From Cardiocondyla obscurior (Eukaryota; Arthropoda; Insecta; Hymenoptera; Formicidae), in NCBI RefSeq assembly GCF_019399895.1, contig NC_091879.1, positions 62,001-126,000 on the forward strand: a stretch of DNA of 64,000 nt, read 5' to 3'. The translations under genes were made by a program, and so were the position numbers. Below, piece after piece: positions 12,091 to 24,039 of the stretch (position 1 is the stretch's first letter; each line of letters opens with the position of its first letter). The notes under the pieces are model-generated. The model made no database searches. It was given only the letters and a program-made list of their open reading frames with translations, and was not told the DNA's origin.

Positions 12091-15000
12091 TTACACAGTC
12101 TCATACTCGCGGCGAATTGAGCGAGCCAGACAGCACGCAAAGACTACTCCGATCAACTGGAAAAGAGGAAAATTATAACTTAATTTTTAGCTAAGTTTAT
12201 CATTTCTATTACTATTTATTTCAATATACGTATGAAAATGCTATCGAGCATTATATATATATATTTAATATTACAAATAATATATTATTAAAATTTTTTT
12301 TTTTTTTGTAAATTAATATATACAATATTGTTCACATTTGAACCACAAGTAGCATTAGCTAGGATGACAATTTGAATTAGTACTTACTTGTATGAGGGCT
12401 ACCCCTATGCCCACTCCTCCCAAGATCATAGCGTTATTTTCTATAGCAGATTTCAATTTCAGCATGCAGCCTTCACCGTACACGTGAATCGAATTCAAAT
12501 CGCATCGGCTTTGAGCAGGAATCTCTTTGCAACAGGAGTCGGGAACGGTATTGTCGCGGAAACCAATATGGGGCCAGTCTGCCGGGCTTTTCATACCACA
12601 GCATTGTAACTAAAATTATGTTTTAATTTCCCGTTAAACACAACTTCTATTAACGGCTTACAACAAAACCAATATAACATTATTCTCAGCCGTAGGCTGA
12701 ATTATTTATCTGGTTAATAATAACTTTTTCCTAATGATGCGTCAACTCTTTCTCACAGCAATGAACGAAGGTCAATAAGTTTATCGTTGTAACCTATGTC
12801 GTAAATTATTTGACGAACTTACATCGTGCTGCATAATATCCCATGAACGACGAATGTCCGGATTAAGTTCATACTGTCGCAAAGTACCGTTCAAACGGTT
12901 TTCCAACATATTCGCGACTTCTCCTCTCATCATGTAACCCGTGATGCCAGCTCCCAATTCCAAAGCGAATATCAACAGCAGCAGGACCGAGAACTACGAT
13001 AAATCAAAATTAATACGTAAGACATTGCCCCGGCAATTTTTTTAAATACATATTTTACTTAGTTGAATTCACTTGGTAGAATTTCAATAAAATAGCCTGT
13101 TTAAAATCATATACCGTTATTATCATGCAGTGGTTCTCTTTTACAGCGCCGCAGCATCCAAAGAATGATACAAGGAAGACTATGATACCGACTACTATCA
13201 TTAAGAGTGGAGCCGCAAAGAACCAACTGTCCACGAAGTTGCTGTACCCGCTATAAACAACCAGAATCACTCCACCCACCGAAATAAACACGATGCCGGT
13301 GATCTGAAACAGTATGAAATATTTTCCTGTTAGTTTTAATTATTTTCTTCAATGGCGATTGTTCATTATCTCGTAAGATAAAATGCTCGTTTATCTGCTG
13401 CTTTAATATTGTTTTTCACGATTGGAACACAATTTCACGGTTTTGTAATTCGACATTGTAATGATAAAATACGATAAGAATCAGAATCATTGTTACAATA
13501 TTTGATAAATCTACTGCTCGTGTACGAAGTTTCGTAAGCACATATTAATTGACAGCGTTTAGAGTTCTTAAATTTAATATTGCGATTATAGTTGATAATT
13601 TGAAAAGTCTTTAGGTATTCGGATTAAAAGAAAAAAAAAAAAAAAAAAGGAATATTAATAAGATTTTTCAGCAAATTTTGGCCTCCTTTCAGGAAATGAA
13701 GGATCGACACTTCGAATTGCTAGAGTAATACTTTTCTACGCCGGTAATATTAATCTGGCAAGCGGGAATCACGTAAGAGCGCATTGTTTACCAACGGGAA
13801 GCACATAAAACTATTTATAATTACGTCGAGTGACTTTCAGCGCAAGATAACCACGGGAGAACGACTCTCGTCGGTTGATTGCGAAAGCGAGAAACTTTCG
13901 TATAAGAAATTCATTGTTGCATGAACATTAGAAAGGTAACGTTTGTAACTTCGTCATATTGCTGACGATAACTAGAAGAAGCGATATCTAACTGCGATCA
14001 CGAATGCCTTCAAATAGTAGTAAAAGTTTCTAACGCGAAGGAGGTCCCGGCTTATAAGCTCAAGAACTTTTTAGTTGGGCAATATTATAAAGAACGCATG
14101 CAAATAAGGAATAAATAGGAAAAATTTTCGTACTTTTAGCCCTGTTTGAAGCATGATTGAGCCCGCTTGCCTCAATTAAGGTCTAATTTGTTTAATTTGA
14201 GATTCAAGATTGCTTTCGTGCTGCGAATCTAAACGATCCGACACAAAACATTTCTTACCAAACCAATCGTACCGTAGATTGTAATTTCATTTAATCGCTA
14301 GCCGCCGATTACTCTGATTTACGTCGCGAAAGAGGCCTGAATTATTGACGTGAACACGCGGGGGCGTGACTTTTTGGAAATTTCAAACGCGTGCGCTTTC
14401 TCGCGTGTTGTTTTGCGTTACACGGAAGGATCGATTCTGGCGGAAGCTCGCAGACAAGAAAGAGGAACTCGTCGGCCATTCCCGTTACTGGATCTGTCTA
14501 AATAAAGACATCTTTTCAGGCGTACGAGTTCACGTTTTACGCGGCCGAAGGAAAAGGGAGGGGAAAAAAAAGAAAAAAAATAATAATTAAAAAAAAAAAA
14601 GATATAGAAAAAAAGCGAAAGCAAGACGGCGACATCGTGTCGGAGGAAGGTCGACGCCGCTCGTCGCCGTCTCTGGCGGAGATTATAGACCTCTTTCCCC
14701 TTGCCTGTAGTTATCTACGACGTGTCTTTCACCTACGGCTCACCTACGATACCCAGCCGCGCTTACACGCGCCCGTAGTAGGCCTTCGAGGCAGCGAAAC
14801 AGTGCCCGGCCGACCGGTCGATTCGCTCGCCCTCGAGCGACGCCTCGACAGTCCGTACGTTGCTAACAGGTGACTCTACTACGGCGAACTTTACGTATGA
14901 ATCTATTGAAAAGTTTCAGCAACGAGGACGTGCCCTGCGCGGCGACGATCCATACGATCTGGGCCGCCCTAGAAAGCAAATCGCAGAAAACGGACATGAC

Positions 15001-17331
15001 GACGTGTTGTATATAAAAAAGAAAAAAAAATCAAAACAAAAGAAGAAGAAAAAAAAGAAAGCAGCAAAAGCTAATATATAGCTGTGATAGCTAAAGCAAG
15101 TCTTTAAAATAGGAGCAGCTCTAATGCTGTCGCTGTATAAGCTCAATTTCTTAGCTAGAAATTAATTCAAACATTTTGCACGTTACAAAAAAAAGCCAAC
15201 ACGTCATCAGAAATTGATATTTAACATATCGCTGCGCGTGAAACTCAATTCTAGTATGAAAAATCACGGTTCTACTTTATTCTTTACTACAGAATGAAGT
15301 AATTTATTGCAAGTCCTGTAATTTTTAGATAAAAATCTTTGTTAATCAATGAAAATTAATTTCTGCCAGGCTATCATTCGTGAAGAAGCTATACTATATT
15401 AAATACTAATTTCTGAACCTCACAGCCAGAACTCTACGCTATTATTACTTGGTCTCTATTTTTTTTTCCATAAAAAAAAAAAATTACTTTGTCTAAATTT
15501 TCAAGTCGGTTCTGTTCTTAATAAATCATCAAAGGAGAGCATTATATCACCCTGACTCCTACATCCTTCCTGCACGTTTGCGAACGCAGGATTCGAGGAT
15601 GCCCAACTTGGATGAATTAAAAGGAACGATGGCGTTCCCTTTTCCGCCGGAGGAAGAAATCGACTTGGATTGTTGCGAGGAACAAAGCCACCCATCGTTT
15701 CTCCCGTCGTGCCCGAGGTATAAACGCGGTCGCCGCGCTGGCATTTCACGCTGGACGGATCATTAAACGTTACAACGAGGGGCAACCCCGCACCCGCCGT
15801 CCCTCGCAGGGTTGTTTTTGTGTCCCAGATTCCTTCGGCCGTTCGTGCGGTCCGCTTTGCGCGCGCGGAGTCCCCTGGGAATAGGCCCGCGGCTTTCGGT
15901 AATTCCGTCAGGTATCGTCGGCTTTAAATAAACTTTTCTCTCTTCCGCGCCCGACGCCCATCCCTCCGCTGCACTCAGCCGCTCGCAGAGACGACGAAGA
16001 TCAGCCAGGTAAAAGACGACTCCTCCGTCGCGTTTATCGGTATCGGTTAGGCGCTCCGATCACTTGACCTCGTCGAACCGCGTCTCTATTTTTGCCGGAC
16101 AAAAGGAAGTCTTCGATTGGATAAAAATGTCGGCTAAAAAGAAAAGGAAAGAAAAAAAAACAGCACGGGATTCATTTACGTCGCATCTGGAATTTCGGCC
16201 TTGAATTTTTTTTTTTTTTACGCGATTCCGCCATACGTATCGTACGGTTTTCTGCGTAATAGTGTCGCGCGCGCGTACACACACACACACACCTGGTTAC
16301 ACTGGGTGAACTCTAGATCACATTAAACGCCCAAGGGGAGGGTGAAAAGGGAACGGGGGCGAGGTATCGATCGCTTCATCCATAACGCTTACTGCGAGGC
16401 TCTGGAGCATAAGCACCGCGAAGTTTCCCTCGAAATGATACCCTCGTACGTACTTACATCATTTATTCAGAAATGCGCGGCGCGCGGTTTCGGTCACGCC
16501 ACGCAATATCGATTGCATTATTATTGCCATTAGACGATAGATTATCAGACGGGTGGGTCGGCGTGAGGAAACAGAGCGGTTTTTCCTCTCGGAAAACGGA
16601 ATGACGCGCGCCAACGATAGGAAGGATCCCGGAGGCGTCTCCTCGCCGTCGTGCCGCGTAATATCGATCCAGCACGCCCAAGATTGCCCCGTGCCGATGT
16701 AACCGCAGAAAACTTGGCCGCGGGCGATACCCGACACCGATATTAATCTCACCGCGATCCATCTACCGTTCGAAGATCTCACGCTCGGCATGCAAATCGT
16801 TTAGAAACCCGCCGCCCGTCCCCGAAGTCCGTCAGAAGTATCGTATAATCTCGAACGTTCAAGGATTTACTCGAATACATTCTCGCGTGTCCGCCGACCG
16901 TAGCTTCCCGGCGTAAATTAAACCGCGATTCCTGGCGCGAGTCATCATTTACAGGACGTGCGATTCGCGCGAGGCGACACGTCATTTGTCAGCGTGCCGG
17001 TCGACGACGCTGGGCGTACGTACGTAAGCTCGTCGAGTCGGTGATCCCGGATGCTGTTCCGTTTCCGCAGGACCTCGATGTGCGTAACAAAGCCCTGCAC
17101 CCGCCCCAGCGCCCAGACGACGCGACGCGACGCGACGCGACGCTAGCCGAGGCGGCGCGACGCAACGTCGAGACGGTGCGACGCCAAGAATAGCGGAACC
17201 AGAGCAACGGAGAGGCGTCGGTCCCTTTCGCCGTGTGTGCCGTTAGCTTATCGCCGTCGTTTACTCACCGCGAATATCAGGTTGAAGAGAAACAGCAGGT
17301 ACTTGACGCAAGCCATGCCGCCGGACACCAT
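12091..17331 (-). CDS. Tetraspanin A (CD63-like / Tsp42E-type)
   Basis: A four-pass membrane scaffold protein that organises membrane microdomains and sorts partner proteins. Five exons on the - strand: 17269-17331, 13115-13303, 12823-12993, 12388-12609 and 12091-12156. The protein is 236 residues. A short cytoplasmic start (MVSGGMACVKYLLF) leads into TM1. TM2 falls in LLMIVVGIIVFLVSFFGCCGA and TM3 in exon 3. The large extracellular loop carries LQCCG (142-146) and VPDSCC (167-168), both diagnostic for tetraspanins, before TM4 (exons 4-5). The tail ends RREYETV, a YxxPhi-type endocytic signal at the C terminus. The first intron is 4 kb. The gene runs divergently from tetraspanin B and shares its exon lengths. 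The family is certain; the exact orthologue is not assigned. Confidence 0.93.
16277..16293. repeat. (AC)n microsatellite
   Basis: An alternating AC run within intron 1 of tetraspanin A. Confidence 0.8.
17115..17143. repeat. CGACG pentamer repeat
   Basis: Tandem GACGC/CGACG units lie in the CpG-rich first-intron edge of tetraspanin A, about 130 bases inside the intron from exon 1. Confidence 0.8.
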
Positions 17332-20300
17332 TTTCGTCACTCTCACTTATACGCTTCGGGGATCACTGAATACCGTATATACGTCTGCCGCGATGTATCC
17401 ACGCGACAAAGGAGAAACGGGAGAACGCCTTTTTCTGCACACGGAAGCGAAGAACCCTTGCGCGCCTTGGCCCCTTTTCCGTACGCGGCCTCTGACTCGC
17501 CTCCTCTTCTTCACTCGTCTTCTCCTTCTTTCTCTCTGCCTTTCCTCCGTACGTACAACGACCCGAACTCTACGGGATGCTCGCGCGTCGACTGTCCGTT
17601 TTCAAATGCACCGGACGGCGAACGATGTATTTTTGTTGTTGCGCGGAATACATCGGCGATGCGCGCGCAGTCAGCTGAACAGAGCCGTATACCGCCGACG
17701 ATAAGGCGGAGGCAGAATCTCATTTCTTTTTTCCTGGAACAAGTTGAACGTATTAAAAAATAAAAAAAAAAATAAGAAAAAAAAAAGTTTGCAATTAAAT
17801 TAGAATTTTTATATTTTTACTTCGTTATAAAATATTTTTTACCATCTGCTAAATTATATATGACGCGTCGTATATATTTTTTATTATACGAAACGACTCG
17901 AGTATTAACAGCGCGACGACTGGTCTAGAACTCTGTTCAGAATCCTGAGGAAACAAAGCCGCGACTAGAGGTTTACGCGTCTGGTTCCTGCTGTATTGTA
18001 TGAAACAATGGTTCAATGAGCGGCTTAGCGACGCTCGTTATTGTAATCACGATTCTTCTCGGCATATTTCCCTCCTTTCCATCGCCTCGTCTGGCAATGC
18101 ATACGCAATGCACGGACTCACGTCCGTTTCCCGTAATCGTTATTCATTTCTCGTCCGCGACCATCGTCACGTTCGTTCCTCGTCGATGATCGATGGCCGC
18201 GCAAAAGCGCGTAAGCGTCGCCCGAATGCTACGAGCCTGTGCGTAACGCGGTGCACCGTCCGGCCAACGCAACTCGACGCAACGCGACCCAAGGCGATGC
18301 AACGCGACGGCCGTTGCGTTCCGGGCGGCGGGTGGTGTCATGGCGAACCCGGCCGCGATCGCGGACGATCCGGTTACACAAACCGCGCCGATCTCGCATT
18401 ACACGTCCCTCCCCGTCCTCGATTTCCCGACAGGACCCAACCAGCGATAACGAGTATTTGCATGCACAGTCACATCCGAGAGCCCGGAACTTCCCTTCGA
18501 GCGAAGTTCGCCGCACGATGCGAACACGGTACGCGAGAACGGAAACACCGATCAGTCGAAATTCTATTTCGGCCGATCGGGTTCTTTGTTGCCATCGTTT
18601 CCTTCGTGTTTGGGGCCGAAATCACGACCGCGCGTACCACGCAAGCCCTTCCATATTTGGCCTTTCGACCGACATCCGACATTCTCTGATGGCCCGACAA
18701 TAACGCTGGGTGTGTCCTGAAATATACTCGACATCTGTAGCCGCTTCCTATTTACGCCCAACTTTAAATAATTCTTACTTGTGACGCCGTTCCTTATCCT
18801 TGTTGCTTAATAAACGGTGTAGAAAGACAGAATTGCGTCATGAAGGAGGATTATCCGAGTTGTTATGTAAGTGGAAGACGACTTATGACACATGCCGATG
18901 TAAACTGTACATCTTCAGCGCTACGTTTTAATGCTGTCGGCGTTCTTTTTTTTTTTTTTCCTTCTTTTTTCAGCTCTGTGACATCCCTCAGCTTCCGGTT
19001 GTGACTTTCCTTTGTTCGTTCGTCGTAATTTGACCCTGGGTGTGTCTGAAATGTATCAGTCGTACTAAAAATTTATTGAAATTACAACGTGAATTATAGA
19101 TTTTTCTATATTTTCAATAAGTCGAAGCGCAGCGATTATGATTGCTATCAATTATTAACCAAGAAATTAATTAGTAGATCCGGAAACAAATAAAATTTCG
19201 TATTAAATTTAACTAAACTAACTTTCACGGATTCGCAAACTCACCATATTTTTACAGCTGTCGCTGATAAAAATATCAGGTTTCTTCCTACTTGAAAGTA
19301 GTGTTTATTCACGGTTGCTCTATCTATTCATTACAAGATAAGAGCTATTTTGCTTTTACCAACATCTCGACTGCCACCTTGTCGTGTTTGTTTCCAACTT
19401 TCTGTCATAATATCAACATTCTTATAAGAAAAAGATTACGCTGAAAAAAAAAACAAAAAAAGAAAAAAGTTTCTCTAGATTATTTCGTGAAATTCTTTTT
19501 CCTTTTTTTATTTTTATTTTTCTTTTTAATGACATAAATATAAATCAAACAAATATATACTAAACGCGAAGAAACTTTTTTTCCTCCTTTGTATATCTAT
19601 ACACGTCTTTTTATCCTCGACGAAGAAAGACAACTTGCGAGCGGTCATTGTAACAGGGTTCAGGCTTGAAATCGCTTTATTCGACATTGTTTGATCGAAG
19701 TCCCGGAATGTGGAGAGAGAAACGAACGGCATTAACCGGTGAAAAGAGGTAGTAGGCAACGAACGGAGACTCGCGAACGCCCACACCGTGAATTACGATG
19801 TTGATATGCTTCAATACAGTCTTTCTCTCTCCCTCTTTTTCGCGCTTTTCTCTCTCAACGTCTATTAATATACACGTCACACACGCGAGGGTTTCTTCAG
19901 GTCTATGACTCCGGCGGGCGGTATAATACAGAGAGGACTGTTCCAGCAGACCTCATCTCGACGAAATTACGTCGCGATGCTGTCCACGCAGTCCCGCTTC
20001 TGCGGGCTTTCGGTGATAGCATATTAATAACACACGTGGAGACGAGATAACGTGCCCCGCGCGATAGGAGGAAATAAATAGATGTACGTACAAAATGCGA
20101 GAAGGATGTCGCGCGAATACATTCTTTCATCAAATGAGTCCCAAATACGCAAATTCGTTCCAAACTTAACGCTAATCAGATCGTAATCAGAGCGGAATTT
20201 ATCCTGATCTCCCCTTAACCGAGCATTTTAATTGGAGTGCGTTTGAAACTGCTAAACAGCGTCAAGTCTTAAGGACGTCCTCTCCCTTTTTTATTTAATG

Positions 20301-22758
20301 AAAAATATTAATCTTGACAAGTAGCTTGTTATTCGATAATTTCGCACCCTCGACGGCACCGTACTCGCGTGAAATTTCTATATTAGCCACCCTATTAACG
20401 TGCGAATTAATCTTGACATTTATCCTAAATGTACCTATCGATTTTCTAAATATAACCCTGCCCGCGTGCAATGTAATGTTTATATTAAATGCTCGATGAA
20501 CTTTGCTGCGCCAGAGACATTTTACACCCGTATAAAAATATGTACAGTATTTAATTGCGGCACAATTTCATAAATCGCCAATAACTACTTATGTATAATC
20601 ATAAAAAGGAACGGAATCGCAAAACAAAGTAATATAGTCGACGTAATTAACGTTATTCTCTCTCTCTCATTAACTTGACCGTTGAGACGGTTTTGCGGGA
20701 CCAGCTGAAAGGAAGAAAGGGAAAGAGAGACGCGGATGAGACCCAGTTCGTCGGTTATTCGATCTTAACGGGACGATGCTGCATAACAGGCAAGAGGATG
20801 AGTTGCAAAATGAAAGGCAAGCGCGACAGGATGAGTCGTACATTCTCAATGGTGACGAGATGCGGTAACAGTCATAACGCAAGTGGCGTAAATTGGACGT
20901 GAGATTTAAGCCGCCCTGCGCGATTTTCGCTTTCGCGCTCGCTTTTGCATGCTTTTGAATTCTTGCGTGCGACCCGCTAACGTAAGCCAGGCCACTACGA
21001 GGGAGAGTTCTCTACGATGTTGGCCACGTCAGACCGTGCGCGCAACCCTCGCCTGGCGGCTAAATATACATGAATATAAAATGCGCGGGGTCGGAGCATG
21101 CGTGCGCGAAGCCCGCCTCAGGGACACGGCCTCGTCGAGACGCTCCGTGACACGCCACGGACAAGACAACCCTTCGCAGGGCGGAGGGGACGGAGTTACA
21201 ATCTAATCGCCAGCCACTTCGCCGCCTTTCCGAAGGCCGCTGGCAGTTTCGTTTTGATAATTGAAAAAATTTTAATCCTAAGATCTTCCGAATGACATTA
21301 TCCACGTTTCTTGAATCATGTAAAATAAATTGGCTTTTAAATCTCTTTCTTTCTCTCTTCCAAAATTGGGCCAAGTTTCAAGACATAAATTGCGAATGTC
21401 TCGCCGAATGGCTAGCAGACAATATAACTCATTATCTCTGCAGTGGTAGAAACAATCGTTCAACAGTTCGCACGTCGTTCGATTTCAGCCTTTAGAACGA
21501 GACAATGCGGACTTGGTGCACGGATACGTATACGCACGTAGTACCTAGCCCGATTTCGCCTCGCTTTGTTGCGGCAGCGTAGGGCAGACGACATAAACGG
21601 ATATTTGTGTCACACAGATTGATCGCGGCATCATTAACCGATCATGCGACGGGTAATAAACTCGCGCTACGGGGACGCGTGGACGCGCCAACGAGATATG
21701 TGTCAAGTGTTACCCTTGAGCACTCGGTTATTGAATATTATATCAGTCACGTTGGAGGATCTGTTCCATATTCTACGCCTCAATGGTCTCAATTACGGTC
21801 TATAACTAACGACGTGGCCGAACCCAGCGGAGGCCGTTGAAGTTGGTCGCGCGCAAACGTGTCCATTGAGCTCCCGCGAGCGGATTTCTGCACCAAGCCC
21901 AGGATTATCCCGCGGGAAACAAAGTCGCTCTTACCCAAGAGACACCAGAAGACTTGATATATTCCTTGCTTTAATTATTTCAAAATTCTTTTAAGGATTC
22001 ACCGTGCCACTTGAACATATCAGCTTGCGTTCTGAAATTAAGAGAAATTTAATACTTTTATTCATTTTATCTTCAAGATATAAAATCAATATTGATTAAG
22101 CTATCATCTCGGTTAACCGGGTCTCGGACCTCGTTAAAAAGAAATTGTCTTCAACGCTTATCGACGTGAGCGCGAGGAACCTAACCCTATTGCGAAATTA
22201 TCTTACTTGTAACCGTTCCCAAAAGTCGCAGAGAAATTTCTCAGGATTTTGTAACCTCGGCCGAGGATATGCGACAGGTGTTGCACGTTTAGCGTGTAAC
22301 GCCCCAACACTTCGCCGACGCAGCGTCGTGCGTGTATTTCGGAACAAATTGCCGCCGTTAAAGCCTGATTTCGACCGGTCTCTCGCACCGATATGCATAT
22401 GCGTTCACACGCACACGGCACGGTAGATGTGTGGGTGCTGATCGGCGGACGTGTGGCATCGCATACGTGTATCTCGTTCTTGGTACACGCACGTTGGCGC
22501 CACTCGTCGCAAAGCGAATTCTCTCGCGTCGAGTAGGCCTTTTTTTTTCGCCGCGTTTTTCGCCATTCGAGAACCGCGCAGTATCGCTCGCGACTCGCCC
22601 TTGATAGCAGATTCCGTCCGCCGCGCGAAAGAATTCTGCGCGAGAAAGAAAGAGAGATAAATACCAGAGAAGGCAAAGGTAGAGAGGGAGAGAGAGAGAG
22701 AGAGAGAGAGAGGACTCACCGCGTGTGCGTGAAACGTAATCGTACAAGTTCTCCAACG
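17332..22758. promoter_or_regulatory. Divergent intergenic region between tetraspanins A and B
   Basis: 5.4 kb separates the start codons of tetraspanin A (-) and B (+), so both promoters must be here. CpG-rich segments at about 17330-17720, 18000-18700 and 22290-22720 flank an AT-richer middle. Long overlapping open frames in the CpG-rich parts are arginine-rich and unlike any protein I know. No third gene was recognised. Confidence 0.5.
22681..22712. repeat. (GA)n microsatellite in the 5' leader of tetraspanin B
   Basis: A run of about 30 nt of GA ends 47 bases before the start codon of tetraspanin B. It is therefore probably in the promoter or 5' UTR. Confidence 0.85.
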
Positions 22759-24008
22759 ATGGCAACGCAGCTGGGCCTCGCACCGAAAACCATCAAGTAC
22801 TTGATGTTCGCTTTCAATCTGTTCTTCGTGGTGAGTATGCCCTCCGACGTTCAACTGCCGCCGAACTTCCATAGTTTTTTCGGGAGCGATGAGCTGGCAC
22901 GAGCTCACCAACGGTCGGCTGCGCCTGCGAGCTATCGAACATATAGATCGTATATCGACGCAATTTTCATTGCGATCGTTATATATATTGTACAATCACG
23001 ATCGGCGAATGTTGAGATCGCACTCGTAAAGTGCAGCCTTAATTAAAATTAATTAAAATTATTTCTCGCTTTTATCGTCCGTGCTAGTTGAAATTAATCG
23101 CGAGTCACCTGTCAACTCTTATATGAAACCGGGTATACGTAAAAGGAAGTATACCATAAACTTAGGTTATTGTTAGAGATAATGGTGACTAATTCTTATC
23201 CAGAAATTTCCTTCAACAAGCATTCGTGAATTTCAATAGGCTTTCGTTGGTTTCAATTAACGTTTACATCTCTTTGTTTCGTAAATTAGTTTTCCTTAAT
23301 TGACAATTCAAATTAAAACTTTGATTTCCAACGAAAACGCTTGGCACTCTACATATGCATGTACGCGATGGTATCACGCCTGAAATATCGATTTTGTTTT
23401 AAATGCCTTACAAACCTAATGTAAAGTCAAACAAATCAAACCATTATCGGTTATATTTGCTCGTCGATTAACTAGCATACTCATCAGCTGAGAATGCAGG
23501 TGGATGAATTATAGTGGAAAAAAATCTTACAGTAAGAAACTTACGTTAAGAAACATTTGATGACAATGGTCATATAACAAATATTTTATATGCTACAGCT
23601 CAACACTTTTCTCTTTTCAATTCGCCCTAACTGCCCGCAAATGAATTGGGTTATCGTATATCTAATTAAATGCCGCAATTATCATAATTAAATCAATTAA
23701 ATTATTAAAGTTAAAGTTAATATTTGTGAAATATAGCTTGCACATATATGCGTAGAAACTGCAATTCGAATGAAACTAGGCGGCGCAACAATGATCAACC
23801 AATTTCTAAGCGATAATTCAACACAATGGAAACGCAAACGTTATCGGTTTTATTAATAGGCACGTTATTCTTTCTCTGGCTGTTAGTTGATCGATAAAAA
23901 AATTTATATATATATTATAAGATTTCCTTCCACGCTTATTCACTTAATTAATTTACCGCAAATTATCATAAGATTACTACAGATTATTAAAATTAATTAA
24001 TTGCGCTA

Positions 24009-24039
<31 letters not shown>

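Larger units (their letters stand above)
13304..17268 (-). other. Intron 1 of tetraspanin A
   Basis: A 4 kb intron between the exon coding for the N terminus and TM1 and the second coding exon. It starts GTGAGT and ends TTTCAG on the - strand. From about 14330 it becomes patchily GC-rich towards exon 1, with A-rich tracts near 14560-14615 and 15015-15070. No coding gene was recognised inside it. Confidence 0.6.

Noticed and set aside
15501..15785. 94-codon - frame in intron 1 of tetraspanin A as a nested gene
   Set aside because: No domain or signal, and composition is like the surrounding intron. Not supportable without transcripts.
17233..18703. Several 95-229 codon frames near the tetraspanin A start
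   Set aside because: They overlap the true exon 1 on the other strand or one another. Rich in Arg/Ser/Thr, as expected from CpG-rich sequence, with no known domain.
22203..22995. Long - strand frames over the tetraspanin B start
   Set aside because: They cross the (GA)n tract (read as Ser-Leu repeats) and overlap exon 1 of tetraspanin B, which is well supported.
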